Shown: positions 1-9,531, numbered from the stretch's first letter. The stretch: DNA of 64,000 nt from Acidimicrobiales bacterium (GCA_028823445.1 JAPKBH010000002.1:1-64000); one strand, 5' to 3'. Made by a program: numbers and translations. The notes: generated by a model not told the origin, from the sequence alone.

Positions 1-28
1 ATCCGGGTTAACCCAGCACCTTAAACAC

Positions 29-60
29 CGAACCTGGGGTCTGATCCCAGGTTCGTTTTG
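29..60 (+). terminator. Rho-independent-like terminator hairpin
   Basis: cgaacctggg-gtctgat-cccaggttcg, 10-bp perfect stem followed by tttt; likely ends a + strand gene lying upstream of the window. Confidence 0.6.
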
Positions 61-77
61 GGCATGTTTGTAGGTGG

Positions 78-1319
78 TTATTCGGGGGAGGCGTAGTCGG
101 TGGGGGTGGCTTCGGGGCTGTCTGGGGCTTGGTTGGTGGCCCAGCGCAAATCTTCAAGAAACTCCTCGACGACCGCTTGGTTTCCGGCGCTTACCGTGAG
201 ATGTAGCGAATCAGGTGGGCCCTGACTATCGATGTGCCACCCACGATCACCAAGCAGCGCACCCACCGAAAGAACGTTCAACCCATCGCCCGTTATTGCG
301 AGAAGATGATGGGTGGAGTTACCCAGCAAAGCGATGCCTTCAATGGCATGCACCGCCTCGCGAATCTGATCGGCGGTTTCCAGCGTGGAACGCACCAGTC
401 GCCGGTAGCCCTCCTCGCCTAGAAAAGACATCACCGCCCATGCCGCAGCCATCGGAAGACCCGACCGAGTGCCCTGCAGGTTGGGTGTTCCATAACGACC
501 ACCTAACCAGTCGTCAAACATAAAAACCTGGTAACGCCGGAGCTCTTTGTTGGCGTGAAGCAAAACTGAGACTCCTTTTGGGGCGTAACCCAATTTGTGA
601 ATATCCGCAGAAATTGAGGTCACCCCCGGCACTCGAAAATCCCAAAGAGGAGATGGCCAACCTTCCTTTGCGGCGAAAGGCAACACAAAGCCGCCCATAC
701 AAGCATCAACATGGCAGTTGGCGTCAACGGTGGCCGCCAAAGCTGCTATCTCAGCCACCGGGTCAACCACCCCCTGCGGGTATTGCGGAGCCGAAGCCAC
801 CACCAAAGCAGTGTTCGGCCCAACCTGAGTAGCCATGGCCACGGGGTCGGCAGTCCAATCAGCAGTAACCGGAGTGCTCCGAACGGTCAACCCAAAAAGA
901 TGAGCTGCCTTATGGAAAGCCGCATGAGCGTTCTCGGCCAAAACGATTTCAGGTTGGGTAATACCCCGCTCAATACGGGCACGTTCCCGAGCCGCTTTGA
1001 CAGCCATCAAAATGCTTTCGGTACCCCCACTGGTTACGAAACCAGCGGCCTGAGGGCCGTTGAGCATGCTGGATGTCCACTGACAGAGATCAGCTTGCAG
1101 CCCGGCCAGCGAAGGAAAGGCCGCCGGATTCAGCGCATTGTCGTGCAAAAATAATCGAGCAGCCTGGTCGGCGACCTCTCTTACCTCAGGGCCTCCATCG
1201 AAAACCAACCCGAAGGTGCGGCCTTGTTGCCACTGCACATCGTTGCGTTTGCTGGCTTCCAAAGCAGTCAGAACTTGTTCAGCGGGTAGGCCATGAAGAG
1301 GCATGCGAGGTTCGGTCAT
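78..1319 (-). CDS. PLP-dependent decarboxylase/lyase (sphingosine-1-phosphate lyase-like)
   Basis: 413 aa ORF; TSGGTESILMA motif and PLP-lysine context SADIHKLGYAPKG. Confidence 0.8.
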   Translation of the reverse strand: MTEPRMPLHGLPAEQVLTALEASKRNDVQWQQGRTFGLVFDGGPEVREVADQAARLFLHDNALNPAAFPSLAGLQADLCQWTSSMLNGPQAAGFVTSGGTESILMAVKAARERARIERGITQPEIVLAENAHAAFHKAAHLFGLTVRSTPVTADWTADPVAMATQVGPNTALVVASAPQYPQGVVDPVAEIAALAATVDANCHVDACMGGFVLPFAAKEGWPSPLWDFRVPGVTSISADIHKLGYAPKGVSVLLHANKELRRYQVFMFDDWLGGRYGTPNLQGTRSGLPMAAAWAVMSFLGEEGYRRLVRSTLETADQIREAVHAIEGIALLGNSTHHLLAITGDGLNVLSVGALLGDRGWHIDSQGPPDSLHLTVSAGNQAVVEEFLEDLRWATNQAPDSPEATPTDYASPE

Positions 1320-1342
1320 GGCCGAAGCCTAGGTTCAAGACC

Positions 1343-2581
1343 ATGCATGGGAAAAATCGGCTCAAAATTTGGATGACCTTGATGGTGCTTGCTGTGTCCT
1401 GTGGGTCAACGCCGGTGGTGCTTCCGGCCGCCACTACTTCTCCTGAAACCACGACCACTACGACTACCACCACGACCACCACGACCACCACGTCAACCAC
1501 CACGACTACTACCACCACGACGACTACTACCACCACCTTGCCGCCGCCCCGCGAAGCCACCTTGCTCTTTACCGGCGACATTATTCCCCACTCTCCGGTA
1601 GTGCGGGCGGCCGCAATTGCTGCCGAAGGCACCGACCGGGCCCACGACTTTCGCCCACTTTTTGCTGAGGTAACCGAGCGCATTGCCGCCGCAGATCTCG
1701 CCATCTGTCACCTCGAGACGCCGCTGACTAAAGACCTCAACGACCTGTCGGGTTACCCCCGTTTCAACGCACCGGTTTCGCTGGCCGACGACCTGGTGGA
1801 CATCGGCTACGACGCTTGTTCCACGGCATCAAACCACGTGCTGGACCAATGGCTAAGCGGAGCAGAAACCACCGCCCAAGCCTTCATAGATGCCGGTCTT
1901 GGCCAAACCGGTATCTCGGTAACCGAACGAGACGCCTATTCGCCGGTCACCTATGACGCCAACGGTATTTCCGTGGGCCACGTTTCGGCATCCTTTGGGT
2001 TTAACGGCATGCCGGTACCGGCAGACACTCCGTGGTTGGTGCTGGATCTCGAGGTCGACGCATTGCTGGCCGCCGCCCGTCGAACCCGGGCCGTTGGTGC
2101 AGAGTTTGTGGTGCTGAGTTTGCATTGGGGCATCGAGTACCGCACCGCACCGACCGAAGTCCAACGTCAGTTGGCCGAGACATTACTGAGCGACCCTGAT
2201 GTTGACTTGATCATTGGCCATCACGCTCATGTGGTGCAGTCGGTAGGCATGGTGGGCGACGAGTACGTGGTGTACGGCTTAGGAAATTTCTTATCTAACC
2301 AGTCGGCCGCGTGCTGCGCCGTGGGTACCCAAGACGGGGTCATAGTTGTCGTGAATTTGTTAGAAACCGCAGACGGAGTTAAGGCACAAGAAGTGGCGGT
2401 GACCCCCACGCGGGTTGCTCGCAGCGATGGGTACCGCATCCGAGAAGTGGGGGCCTCGCTTAGCGAAAACCCTGACTCAACAGAATTGCAAAACTCGTGG
2501 GCCCGCACGATAGATCGGCTCGGCGCAGAAGATCTTGGGGAGCGAGCTCCGGTGGAAACTTGTGGCGCCTTGACCTGTTAG
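1343..2581 (+). CDS. CapA-family (poly-gamma-glutamate biosynthesis type) metallophosphatase-like lipoprotein
   Basis: In-frame ATG at 1343; lipobox-like VLAVSC; poly-Thr linker; LLFTGDIIPHSPV, CHLETPLT, HWGIEY, IIGHHAHVVQ, YGLGNFL motifs. The longer ORF start at 1073 overlaps the opposite-strand gene and is unlikely. Confidence 0.8.
   Translation: MHGKNRLKIWMTLMVLAVSCGSTPVVLPAATTSPETTTTTTTTTTTTTTTSTTTTTTTTTTTTTTLPPPREATLLFTGDIIPHSPVVRAAAIAAEGTDRAHDFRPLFAEVTERIAAADLAICHLETPLTKDLNDLSGYPRFNAPVSLADDLVDIGYDACSTASNHVLDQWLSGAETTAQAFIDAGLGQTGISVTERDAYSPVTYDANGISVGHVSASFGFNGMPVPADTPWLVLDLEVDALLAAARRTRAVGAEFVVLSLHWGIEYRTAPTEVQRQLAETLLSDPDVDLIIGHHAHVVQSVGMVGDEYVVYGLGNFLSNQSAACCAVGTQDGVIVVVNLLETADGVKAQEVAVTPTRVARSDGYRIREVGASLSENPDSTELQNSWARTIDRLGAEDLGERAPVETCGALTC
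1448..1543 (+). repeat. Degenerate ACN trinucleotide tract encoding a poly-Thr linker
   Basis: Run of acc/acg/act codons interrupted by one tca codon. Confidence 0.85.
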
Positions 2582-4129
2582 TTAGCAGATGTGTGCGGTG
2601 TCGCTAACCCATTCGCTGGTGCGGCCTTCGTCGTCGATATAGCGAACCCCGACCGTGTAGAGATGCCCGCAGGCCAAGTTATGAAAACCGTGGGTTAGTT
2701 GTGGAGGGGTTTGCACTGCGGTGATTACCCAGGGGCCTCCGTCGTCTTGGATCCCTACTTCGTACCCGCCGGGAGGAAGCGGTGTGGGGGGAGCCCAAGC
2801 GATCCAAATGGCTTGCCCGCCTGGGTCGACGTTGAAATTGTTGGGTGTTGGCACTGGCGGCAACGTGGTTGTGGTGGTGGTTTCTGGTGGCGCTTCGGTG
2901 GTGGGGGGCACGGTGGGTTCTGGCGCCACAGTGGTTTCGGTGACGGGAGGAACGGTCGTTTCGGTAGGTACCACGGTGGTGGTTGGGGGAGTCATCACGG
3001 TTGTTGTCGGGGCTACAGATGTCGTAGGTGGCGCCGTCGGAGCAGGGACAACCTGGGTGATGATCTCTTGACCGCCGCCGTTTGGTTTCAACGTCGAGGA
3101 ACTATCCAATATGGCTTGGTTCTCGCTGCCTTGGATTACCGTCACCCCGGCCAAGATGAGCCCACCGACGACCACCACAGAAAGTCCAAAGCGGCGTACG
3201 TTGCGAAAGCGGCTGGCCATGTTGTTTGTGTCATGAGTTGAAGATGCCTCATCAGACGTGTCTGCGCTGTTGGTTTGCTCAACCGCATACCAGTCTTCCA
3301 ACGGCTCGGGAAAACCATCTTCGCCCCACTGGTATTCGCTGGCGTGGGCGGTTTCGACCCAGGAACCAGCAGATTCCAGAATGGCTTGGCGTAGACCCAA
3401 GGGGGCAGCCAACACGGGGGCAACCCCGTACAGAGCCAAAGGAGAAACCAGTTTGCGGCGGCGTTGATCGCAGTCGTCGCATTGGGTGAGGTGGCGGCTG
3501 ACTCGTTTGCGTACCGGAATAGAGAAGGTGCCGTCCCAGTCGCTTAACAAGCGTTCAAGGTCGTCACACATGTTACGGGCTTGGCGGGCCACCAACAGGG
3601 CACCTAAAGATTTTTCTACCCGTTCGCGCATGCGCTTGACCAATACGTAACTGTGGTCGACGGAAACCCCTACCGCGTCGGCCAGTTCGGCGCCTTCCAG
3701 GCCGGACCGTACGTTGAGTTCAAGCAGCAAACGGTCGCGTTCGTCGAGACCAACGGCGGCTTCCCACACCAGGCCTTGCAACTCGGCGGTTTCTAAAGTG
3801 GCTTCCACGGCGTCGGCGGCGGTAGCGGTTTCCAGTATCGCTTCGTCATCGACTGGGCGGGTGCGTGAGGTGTCTCTGAAACCTTTCATGACTTCGTTCC
3901 GGGCGATAGCAAAGAGCCAAGATTTGAGGCGGCTGGGGTCACGAAGTTGGCCAATGCGTTCAAAGGCCAGCAAAAAGGTTTGTTGGGTGGCGTCGGCTGC
4001 TTGGTCGGCGTTGCGGCAAACCCCGTGACAGAAGTTATGCAGGTGGTCGCCGTAGCGGTCGTAAATATCGGCCAGGGCTTGTGCGTCGCCGCCGGCCAGG
4101 GCGACGGCCAGTTCGGCGTCAGTGGACAT
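2582..4129 (-). CDS. ECF-type RNA polymerase sigma factor fused to zf-HC2-like zinc finger, TM segment, Thr/Pro linker and FN3-like domain
   Basis: Sigma region 2 (LADIYDRYGDHLHNFCHGVCRNADQAADATQQTFLLAFERI) and region 4; HLTQCDDC motif; TM FGLSVVVVGGLILAGVTVI; T/P-rich region; C-terminal FN3-like sequence. Start at 4129 (MSTDAELA) preferred over 4180. Confidence 0.85.
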   Translation of the reverse strand: MSTDAELAVALAGGDAQALADIYDRYGDHLHNFCHGVCRNADQAADATQQTFLLAFERIGQLRDPSRLKSWLFAIARNEVMKGFRDTSRTRPVDDEAILETATAADAVEATLETAELQGLVWEAAVGLDERDRLLLELNVRSGLEGAELADAVGVSVDHSYVLVKRMRERVEKSLGALLVARQARNMCDDLERLLSDWDGTFSIPVRKRVSRHLTQCDDCDQRRRKLVSPLALYGVAPVLAAPLGLRQAILESAGSWVETAHASEYQWGEDGFPEPLEDWYAVEQTNSADTSDEASSTHDTNNMASRFRNVRRFGLSVVVVGGLILAGVTVIQGSENQAILDSSSTLKPNGGGQEIITQVVPAPTAPPTTSVAPTTTVMTPPTTTVVPTETTVPPVTETTVAPEPTVPPTTEAPPETTTTTTLPPVPTPNNFNVDPGGQAIWIAWAPPTPLPPGGYEVGIQDDGGPWVITAVQTPPQLTHGFHNLACGHLYTVGVRYIDDEGRTSEWVSDTAHIC

Positions 4130-4296
4130 AGGCCCAAATGATGGCACATGACCGGTCACCAAAGCGAAGAGGCCACCCAAGTGGCCGGAAAGTACAGTAA
4201 AAACATGGGGTGGTCTCCTTTGGTTCGGTCCAACCTGGTGGCTGGACTGTTATGGAGATGACCTGCGGGCGGTTTTCTAACACTCTCGCAATCTCT

Positions 4297-5292
4297 TTAT
4301 CGAGCAGCGTCTAATACTTGGCTGGGGGTCGCCCAGCGAGCGGTGCTGTTGTCTACTAGGTGGCTTACTGAAGAAACAAGTGCAGTGGTAAAACCCTCGG
4401 GAGGGGCAGTTCCGATGCTCCAACTTGTTGAAAAAACACAGCACGGGTCACCGATTGCCGATTCAAGAGTGGCGTACTCCTCGGCGAGGCGAGCAAACTC
4501 TGTGATGTCGTCAGCATCGGCTTGGCATTGGCCGCTTTCGGTGAGTTCCCTTTCGGCGAGACAAGGGAGCGAAGCTCCGGACTCGCCGATGACCATAAGT
4601 AGTTGTCCGGATGGATCGGGGGTTACCCAAGATTGTGTTTGGCTGGTGAACCAAGGGGTTGCCCGGGTGGCGAGGTCAAAGGGAGGCCGCCCGTGACATG
4701 CGCTGGGGTTGGGGCAGGCGGTGGGGTCAAAGCCGGGCGGTTGAAGGCTTGGGTCGAGAGCAGTGAGGCAGTACTCCACGGCGCCAGTGGTTAAGGAAAA
4801 TCCGGCGGCTATGGCTGCTTCTACAAATGGGCCGCGGCTGCAGATGCCGGAGACGAGTACCGGGTCAGATCCTAAAGAGGAGACTTGACGATATTTGGCG
4901 GTGAGTTGTTCGGTGAGGGTGAAGAGGCTGGGGCTACCTCGTCCCCCCACGTCGGCGTGGACTTCCACGGCGTGGCCTAAGGACAAGAGTTCGCTGACTA
5001 CGGGTGGGGCGCCGGGGGACAGAGCAAAGGTAGAGGAAAGTTCAAAAGAAAAAACAGCCTGCTGGTCGGCAGCGTGGCGAGCCGTTTCCAAAATAAGGTC
5101 GGCGTGGTGGTTAAATTTTGCGGGGTCTTCGTTTTCATCTTCCCAGCCTTCAACGTGGATGGAAACCAGCAATAAGAGCGGTTGCTCTGTTGAGATGGCC
5201 ATTGTGGTGGTCGGTGATGAAAGCGTGGTGGATGAAGCGCAGGCCACGGAGAAGACTAGACAAGTCAAGAAGACGGCAGGAAAGAATCTCAC
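4297..5292 (-). CDS. Lipoprotein, possible polysaccharide deacetylase-like domain
   Basis: Signal peptide with lipobox FSVAC; VSIHVEGWED and GHAVEVHAD motifs suggestive of a NodB-like fold. Confidence 0.5.
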   Translation of the reverse strand: MRFFPAVFLTCLVFSVACASSTTLSSPTTTMAISTEQPLLLLVSIHVEGWEDENEDPAKFNHHADLILETARHAADQQAVFSFELSSTFALSPGAPPVVSELLSLGHAVEVHADVGGRGSPSLFTLTEQLTAKYRQVSSLGSDPVLVSGICSRGPFVEAAIAAGFSLTTGAVEYCLTALDPSLQPPGFDPTACPNPSACHGRPPFDLATRATPWFTSQTQSWVTPDPSGQLLMVIGESGASLPCLAERELTESGQCQADADDITEFARLAEEYATLESAIGDPCCVFSTSWSIGTAPPEGFTTALVSSVSHLVDNSTARWATPSQVLDAAR

Positions 5293-5348
5293 GAGAGTAT
5301 TTTAGGGCGCCGAGCGTAGGGAACGGGTGCCCGCTAAGTTTGCTTGGC

Positions 5349-7025
5349 ATGTGGGGCAAACGGACCCTTGGGGTCTTGACCGTGGTGTTGGCAGTGCTTG
5401 CTGCTGGTCTGGTGGCGTCGGCTGCCCCGGGTGATTTAGATACATCGTTTTCTGCCGATGGGGTGGTGACCACCAGCGTGGAAAGCGGTGGCTTGGGTCA
5501 ATCCGTGGCGGTGCAGTCAGACGGCAAGGTTGTGGTGGCGGGTTACGCCTTGGTGGGCGGCAACTATGACGTAGCGGTGGTGCGTTACACCAGTTCCGGC
5601 GCACTAGACAGCACCTTCGGCACCGGAGGAATAGTCACAGTTGACGTTGATTCAAAGACCGATAAAGGCTATGGAGTGGCGATTCAGTCCGACGGAAAAA
5701 TTGTGGTAGTCGGGGAGAGCGCTACAGACCCTATGGGGTTCAGTTACGATTTTCTGGCGATCCGCTTGTCAAGTTCAGGATCTCTGGATTCGACTTTTGG
5801 CACAGCAGGGATTACAACGATCGCTCTTGGGCCGAGTAGTGATTACGCTCGCTCGGTTGTAATAGATTCTTCCGGCCGAGCAGTGATCGGGGGGTATGCA
5901 TCAAATGGTGTGGATTGGGATTTTGGAATAGCGCGGTTAACCACTTCGGGAGGTCTCGATTCGGCGTTTAATGGAGGAACGGTTCTGGTTCCGTTCGGAA
6001 GCAATGACTATGCCTATGGCATGGTGTTGGCTTCGGATGGTGACGTTATTTTGGCCGGTACCAGCGGTGGCGATTTTGCGGTGGCTCGGCTCACCAGCAG
6101 CGGGGTATTAGACACCGCGTTTAGCGGCGACGGCCGAGCAACTGTTGATGTGGGAGCCGGTGACGATACGGCAAGAGCCGCCGCACTGGCCACCGACGGA
6201 GACATCATTTTGGCGGGGTTTAGCGGGGGAGACGTCGCAGTGGTTCGTCTCACCTCCGGTGGCTCGCTTGATGCCACTTTTGCTGGCAGCGGAGCCACCA
6301 CCTTTGCCGTGGGCGCCGGTAACGATGTGGCCTACGCCGTCGCCGTCACCGCCCGCGGCCGCCTGGTGGTAGCCGGTTCAGCGCACAACGGCACCGACGA
6401 CGATGTGGCTGTTTTGCGTTTAACTTCCGCTGGCGCTCTCGACACCAACTTCAGCGGAGACGGCAAACTCACCCACGGAGTAAGCGGCAACGATGTGGCT
6501 TACGGGGTGGCTACTACCTCTAGCGGGCGCATAGTTATCGGCGGTGAGAGCGCTACCCGGTTTTTAGCGATGGCTTTTGAAGGCGCAACGATTCCTGATG
6601 CCCCTACTGGCTTGGCCGCGACCACCGGCGATCAACAAGTCGCCTTGTCGTGGTCGGCGCCTGCTGATGATGGGGGAGCGTCGGTTTCTGGTTATGACGT
6701 GGAGGTTTCGAGTGATGCGGGGGCGAGTTGGGTGACGGCGTTGGCGGGGCATGGTTCGGTTTCGGCCGCCGTGACGGGGTTGGCCAATGGGGTGGAGTAT
6801 GTGTTTCGGGTGGCTGCGGTGAATGCGGCGGGCACCGGCAGCACGTCGGCTACCGCCACCGCCACCCCATACACCGCCCCGCCCACCACTACGGTGCCGA
6901 CTGCTTCAACCACCACACTGGCCGATCAACCAGCCACCACGACCACTACCCAGCCAGAAGAAGAAAACGAAGAATATGAGCCCCAAGATGGAGGAATTGC
7001 CCCAAACCCGGTTTGGGTCGGTTGA
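5349..7025 (+). CDS. Secreted delta-60 repeat protein with FN3 domain and Thr-rich C-terminus
   Basis: About 7 copies of the GxLDxxFxxxG repeat with IVVAG(Y/F) cores; FN3 (PDAPTGLAATTGDQQVALSWSAP); N-terminal hydrophobic signal. ATG at 5349. Confidence 0.8.
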   Translation: MWGKRTLGVLTVVLAVLAAGLVASAAPGDLDTSFSADGVVTTSVESGGLGQSVAVQSDGKVVVAGYALVGGNYDVAVVRYTSSGALDSTFGTGGIVTVDVDSKTDKGYGVAIQSDGKIVVVGESATDPMGFSYDFLAIRLSSSGSLDSTFGTAGITTIALGPSSDYARSVVIDSSGRAVIGGYASNGVDWDFGIARLTTSGGLDSAFNGGTVLVPFGSNDYAYGMVLASDGDVILAGTSGGDFAVARLTSSGVLDTAFSGDGRATVDVGAGDDTARAAALATDGDIILAGFSGGDVAVVRLTSGGSLDATFAGSGATTFAVGAGNDVAYAVAVTARGRLVVAGSAHNGTDDDVAVLRLTSAGALDTNFSGDGKLTHGVSGNDVAYGVATTSSGRIVIGGESATRFLAMAFEGATIPDAPTGLAATTGDQQVALSWSAPADDGGASVSGYDVEVSSDAGASWVTALAGHGSVSAAVTGLANGVEYVFRVAAVNAAGTGSTSATATATPYTAPPTTTVPTASTTTLADQPATTTTTQPEEENEEYEPQDGGIAPNPVWVG

Positions 7026-7090
7026 TTAGCTACTGGGGCATCTATGATCAAAAGGCGTCCCGACTCCTCAGACAAAAGGTTCAACACTCA

Positions 7091-8071
7091 ATGGAACAGA
7101 TCACCCAAAAGAAGCTTTACTTAGTTTCCGGCCGAGTTAGCGAACCGCTAGCTCGCGAAGTGGCTGGCCTCATGGATGAAGAACTTGGCGAACCCAACCT
7201 GGCCGAGTTTTCCAATGGAGAAATTCATTGCAAGTTTTCTGAATCCATCCGAGGCAGCGACGTATTTATTTTGCAAACTCACTGCCACACTGCCGAAAAC
7301 TCCATTAACGATGCGTTGATGGAACAACTCATCATGGTTGATGCAGCTAAGCGGGCTTCTGCCAAACGCATCACCGTGGTTTGCCCCCATTACGGCTACG
7401 CCCGCCAAGACCGCAAATCTTCGGGCCGTGAACCCATCACCGCCAAATTGGTGGCAAACCTTTTCAAAGTTGCCGGGGCCAGTCGCCTTATTGGGGTGGA
7501 TCTCCACTCAGGGCAAATTCAAGGGTTCTTTGACGGCCCCGTAGACCACCTCACCGCAATGCCGGTGCTTGTCGAACGCCTTAAAGATCTCACCGGCGAA
7601 ATGGCTATTGTTTCGCCCGATGCGGGCCGAGTAAAAGTCGCCGAAAGGTACGCCATGCAACTGGGCGCTGACCTGGCCATCGTGCACAAACGCCGCAGCC
7701 ACACCGCATTCAACACCGTGGAAGCTAAAGAAGTAGTCGGTGATGTCGACGGAAAAAACTGTGTAATCGTCGACGACATGATTGACACCGCGGGAACCAT
7801 TTGTGCTGCCGCTGAACAACTAAAAGAAAAAGGCGCAGAAAAAGTATGGGCGGCCACCACCCATGGAGTTTTCTCTGGGCCCGCTATGGAGCGTTTGAAC
7901 GACTCAGCTATTGAAAAAGTGTTGGTTACCAATACTTTGCCCATGCCTGAGGGCTACAACACTGACCTGATAGAAGTGCTTTCTATCGCTCCTTTGCTGG
8001 CTCGAACCCTGCAAGCGGTCTTCCAAGACACTTCAGTAAGTGAAATATTTGGTGGTGACCACCTTTCCTAA
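7091..8071 (+). CDS. prs: Ribose-phosphate pyrophosphokinase
   Basis: FSNGEIHCKFSESIRGSDVFILQ, HYGYARQDRK, VIVDDMIDTAGT motifs; ATG at 7091. Confidence 0.95.
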   Translation: MEQITQKKLYLVSGRVSEPLAREVAGLMDEELGEPNLAEFSNGEIHCKFSESIRGSDVFILQTHCHTAENSINDALMEQLIMVDAAKRASAKRITVVCPHYGYARQDRKSSGREPITAKLVANLFKVAGASRLIGVDLHSGQIQGFFDGPVDHLTAMPVLVERLKDLTGEMAIVSPDAGRVKVAERYAMQLGADLAIVHKRRSHTAFNTVEAKEVVGDVDGKNCVIVDDMIDTAGTICAAAEQLKEKGAEKVWAATTHGVFSGPAMERLNDSAIEKVLVTNTLPMPEGYNTDLIEVLSIAPLLARTLQAVFQDTSVSEIFGGDHLS

Positions 8072-8150
8072 GCCTCAAGAGGGCCGAAACCGGTAAAGCG
8101 ACCGCTAGTATTCACAGTCGGTTCACCACTTAAAAAGAACCTTCAGAACT

Positions 8151-8174
8151 GTTCATGGCAACCTGGCCGTGAAC
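8151..8174 (+). other. Hairpin upstream of rplY (leader or intergenic)
   Basis: gttcatggc-aacctg-gccgtgaac, 9-bp stem with one G-U pair; no T-tract. Confidence 0.4.
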
Positions 8175-8196
8175 GTAATGCGTAGAAAGATTCCTC

Positions 8197-8880
8197 ATGG
8201 ACGAGATCGTGCTCACCGCGGCCACTGGCCGTACAACTGGTTCCCGCTCTACCCGTCGTTTGCGCGGCGAAGGCTTGGTTCCTGCCGTCCTTTACGGCCT
8301 TGACCAAGATCCAGTCTCCGTTTCTGTTATTTGGCCTGAACTCCGTCAAGCGTTGACCACCGAAGCAGGGGTAAACGTGGTGCTCCAACTTGAAGTTGAA
8401 GGCGAACGCCACATGAGCATCGTCAAAGACATTCAACGTCACCCAGTGCGTCGCGACGTTGTCCACGTTGATTTCTTGCGCATCGACCCCAACAAGAAGG
8501 TCACGGTAAGTGTAAGCATCATCATGACCGGAGAAGCATTAGAAGTTACGCAAGGCAACGGCATGGTTGATCAAAACCTGTTCTCACTTACCGTTGATGC
8601 CTCGCCAACCTCTATTCCCAACGAATTAGTGGTAGATATTTCTGCTCTGACCATCGGCGACTCGATTCGGGTAGCCGACATTGCGCTCCCTGCTGGGGTA
8701 ACCACCGAGGTGGACCCTGAAGAAACTGTGGCCGTGGGTATGATCACCCGCTCTACGTTGGAAGCCATGGCAGATGAAGAAGCAGCTGAAGCGGCTGAAG
8801 CAGCCGAAGGCGAAGTAGGGGCTGTGGCCAGTGAAGATGGCGCAGACGCTGAAGGTTCGGCAGGCGCCTCCGACGAGTAA
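8197..8880 (+). CDS. rplY: 50S ribosomal protein L25/general stress protein Ctc
   Basis: GSRSTRRLRGEGLVPAVLYG; Ctc-type long form with acidic Ala/Glu tail. Confidence 0.9.
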   Translation: MDEIVLTAATGRTTGSRSTRRLRGEGLVPAVLYGLDQDPVSVSVIWPELRQALTTEAGVNVVLQLEVEGERHMSIVKDIQRHPVRRDVVHVDFLRIDPNKKVTVSVSIIMTGEALEVTQGNGMVDQNLFSLTVDASPTSIPNELVVDISALTIGDSIRVADIALPAGVTTEVDPEETVAVGMITRSTLEAMADEEAAEAAEAAEGEVGAVASEDGADAEGSAGASDE

Positions 8881-8907
8881 TCGTCGGGTGGCCCACCGAG
8901 TTACTGA

Positions 8908-9531
8908 TTGAGTACCGTCATGTTTGGGCGGCCCACGAAAAAAAAGTCAGGTGAGCCAGCGGCCTTGCTGGTTATCGGCCTGGGTAACCCGGGCGAAAAA
9001 TATGCCGGCACCCGCCACAACGTAGGCGCCGAAGTGGTTGCTGAACTGGCCCGGCGTCAAAGCGCTGCTTTGAAATCCGGAAAAGAACAAGCGTTGGTAG
9101 CTGAGGTTCGCATAAATCAGCAACGAGTAGCGTTAGCTTTTCCACAAACTTTCATGAACGAATCTGGCCAAGCGGCCCAAAAATTGGTGCGCCGCCATGG
9201 CATAGAAGAGCCGCAGAAAATTGTGGTAATTCACGACGAACTTGACCTCCCGGTGGGCAGTCTCAAAGTAAAAGCAGGCGGTGGTTTAGCAGGCCACAAT
9301 GGGCTGAAATCAATTACGGCGCATCTGCACACCCAAGATTATTTAAGGGTGCGTATCGGTATTGGTCGCCCGCCAGGTCGCCAATCAACCTCCGACCATG
9401 TTTTGCGGCGCCCTGGTAAAGCCGAAGGGCAAGAACTGGCCACAATAATTTTAGAAGCCGCTGATGCGGTAGAACTCATTTTGGCCCAAGGCGTAGATGT
9501 CGCTATGGGCCAAATAAATACTCGTTCGTGA
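8908..9531 (+). CDS. pth: Peptidyl-tRNA hydrolase
   Basis: VIGLGNPGEKYAGTRHNVG, FMNESGQA, GGLAGHNGLKSI motifs; TTG start or ATG at 8920. Confidence 0.93.
   Translation: MSTVMFGRPTKKKSGEPAALLVIGLGNPGEKYAGTRHNVGAEVVAELARRQSAALKSGKEQALVAEVRINQQRVALAFPQTFMNESGQAAQKLVRRHGIEEPQKIVVIHDELDLPVGSLKVKAGGGLAGHNGLKSITAHLHTQDYLRVRIGIGRPPGRQSTSDHVLRRPGKAEGQELATIILEAADAVELILAQGVDVAMGQINTRS

Noticed and set aside
1073-1342. N-terminal extension of the CapA-like ORF
   Set aside because: Overlaps the start of the opposite-strand PLP enzyme and lacks a signal peptide; lipoprotein signal begins at 1343
1448-1543. CRISPR-like repeat array
   Set aside because: Codon-level low complexity without spacers or regular repeat units; no cas genes in window
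1279-1704. Antisense poly-Val ORFs over the Thr tract
   Set aside because: Artefact of ACN repeats read in reverse; overlaps the better-supported CapA-like CDS
4171-4186. ggccac-ccaa-gtggcc hairpin near the sigma gene start as a riboregulator
   Set aside because: Short 6-bp stem with no conserved context; cannot be distinguished from chance
7013-7090. Upstream extension of prs ORF
   Set aside because: Overlaps the end of the delta-60 gene; homology to Prs starts near the ATG at 7091
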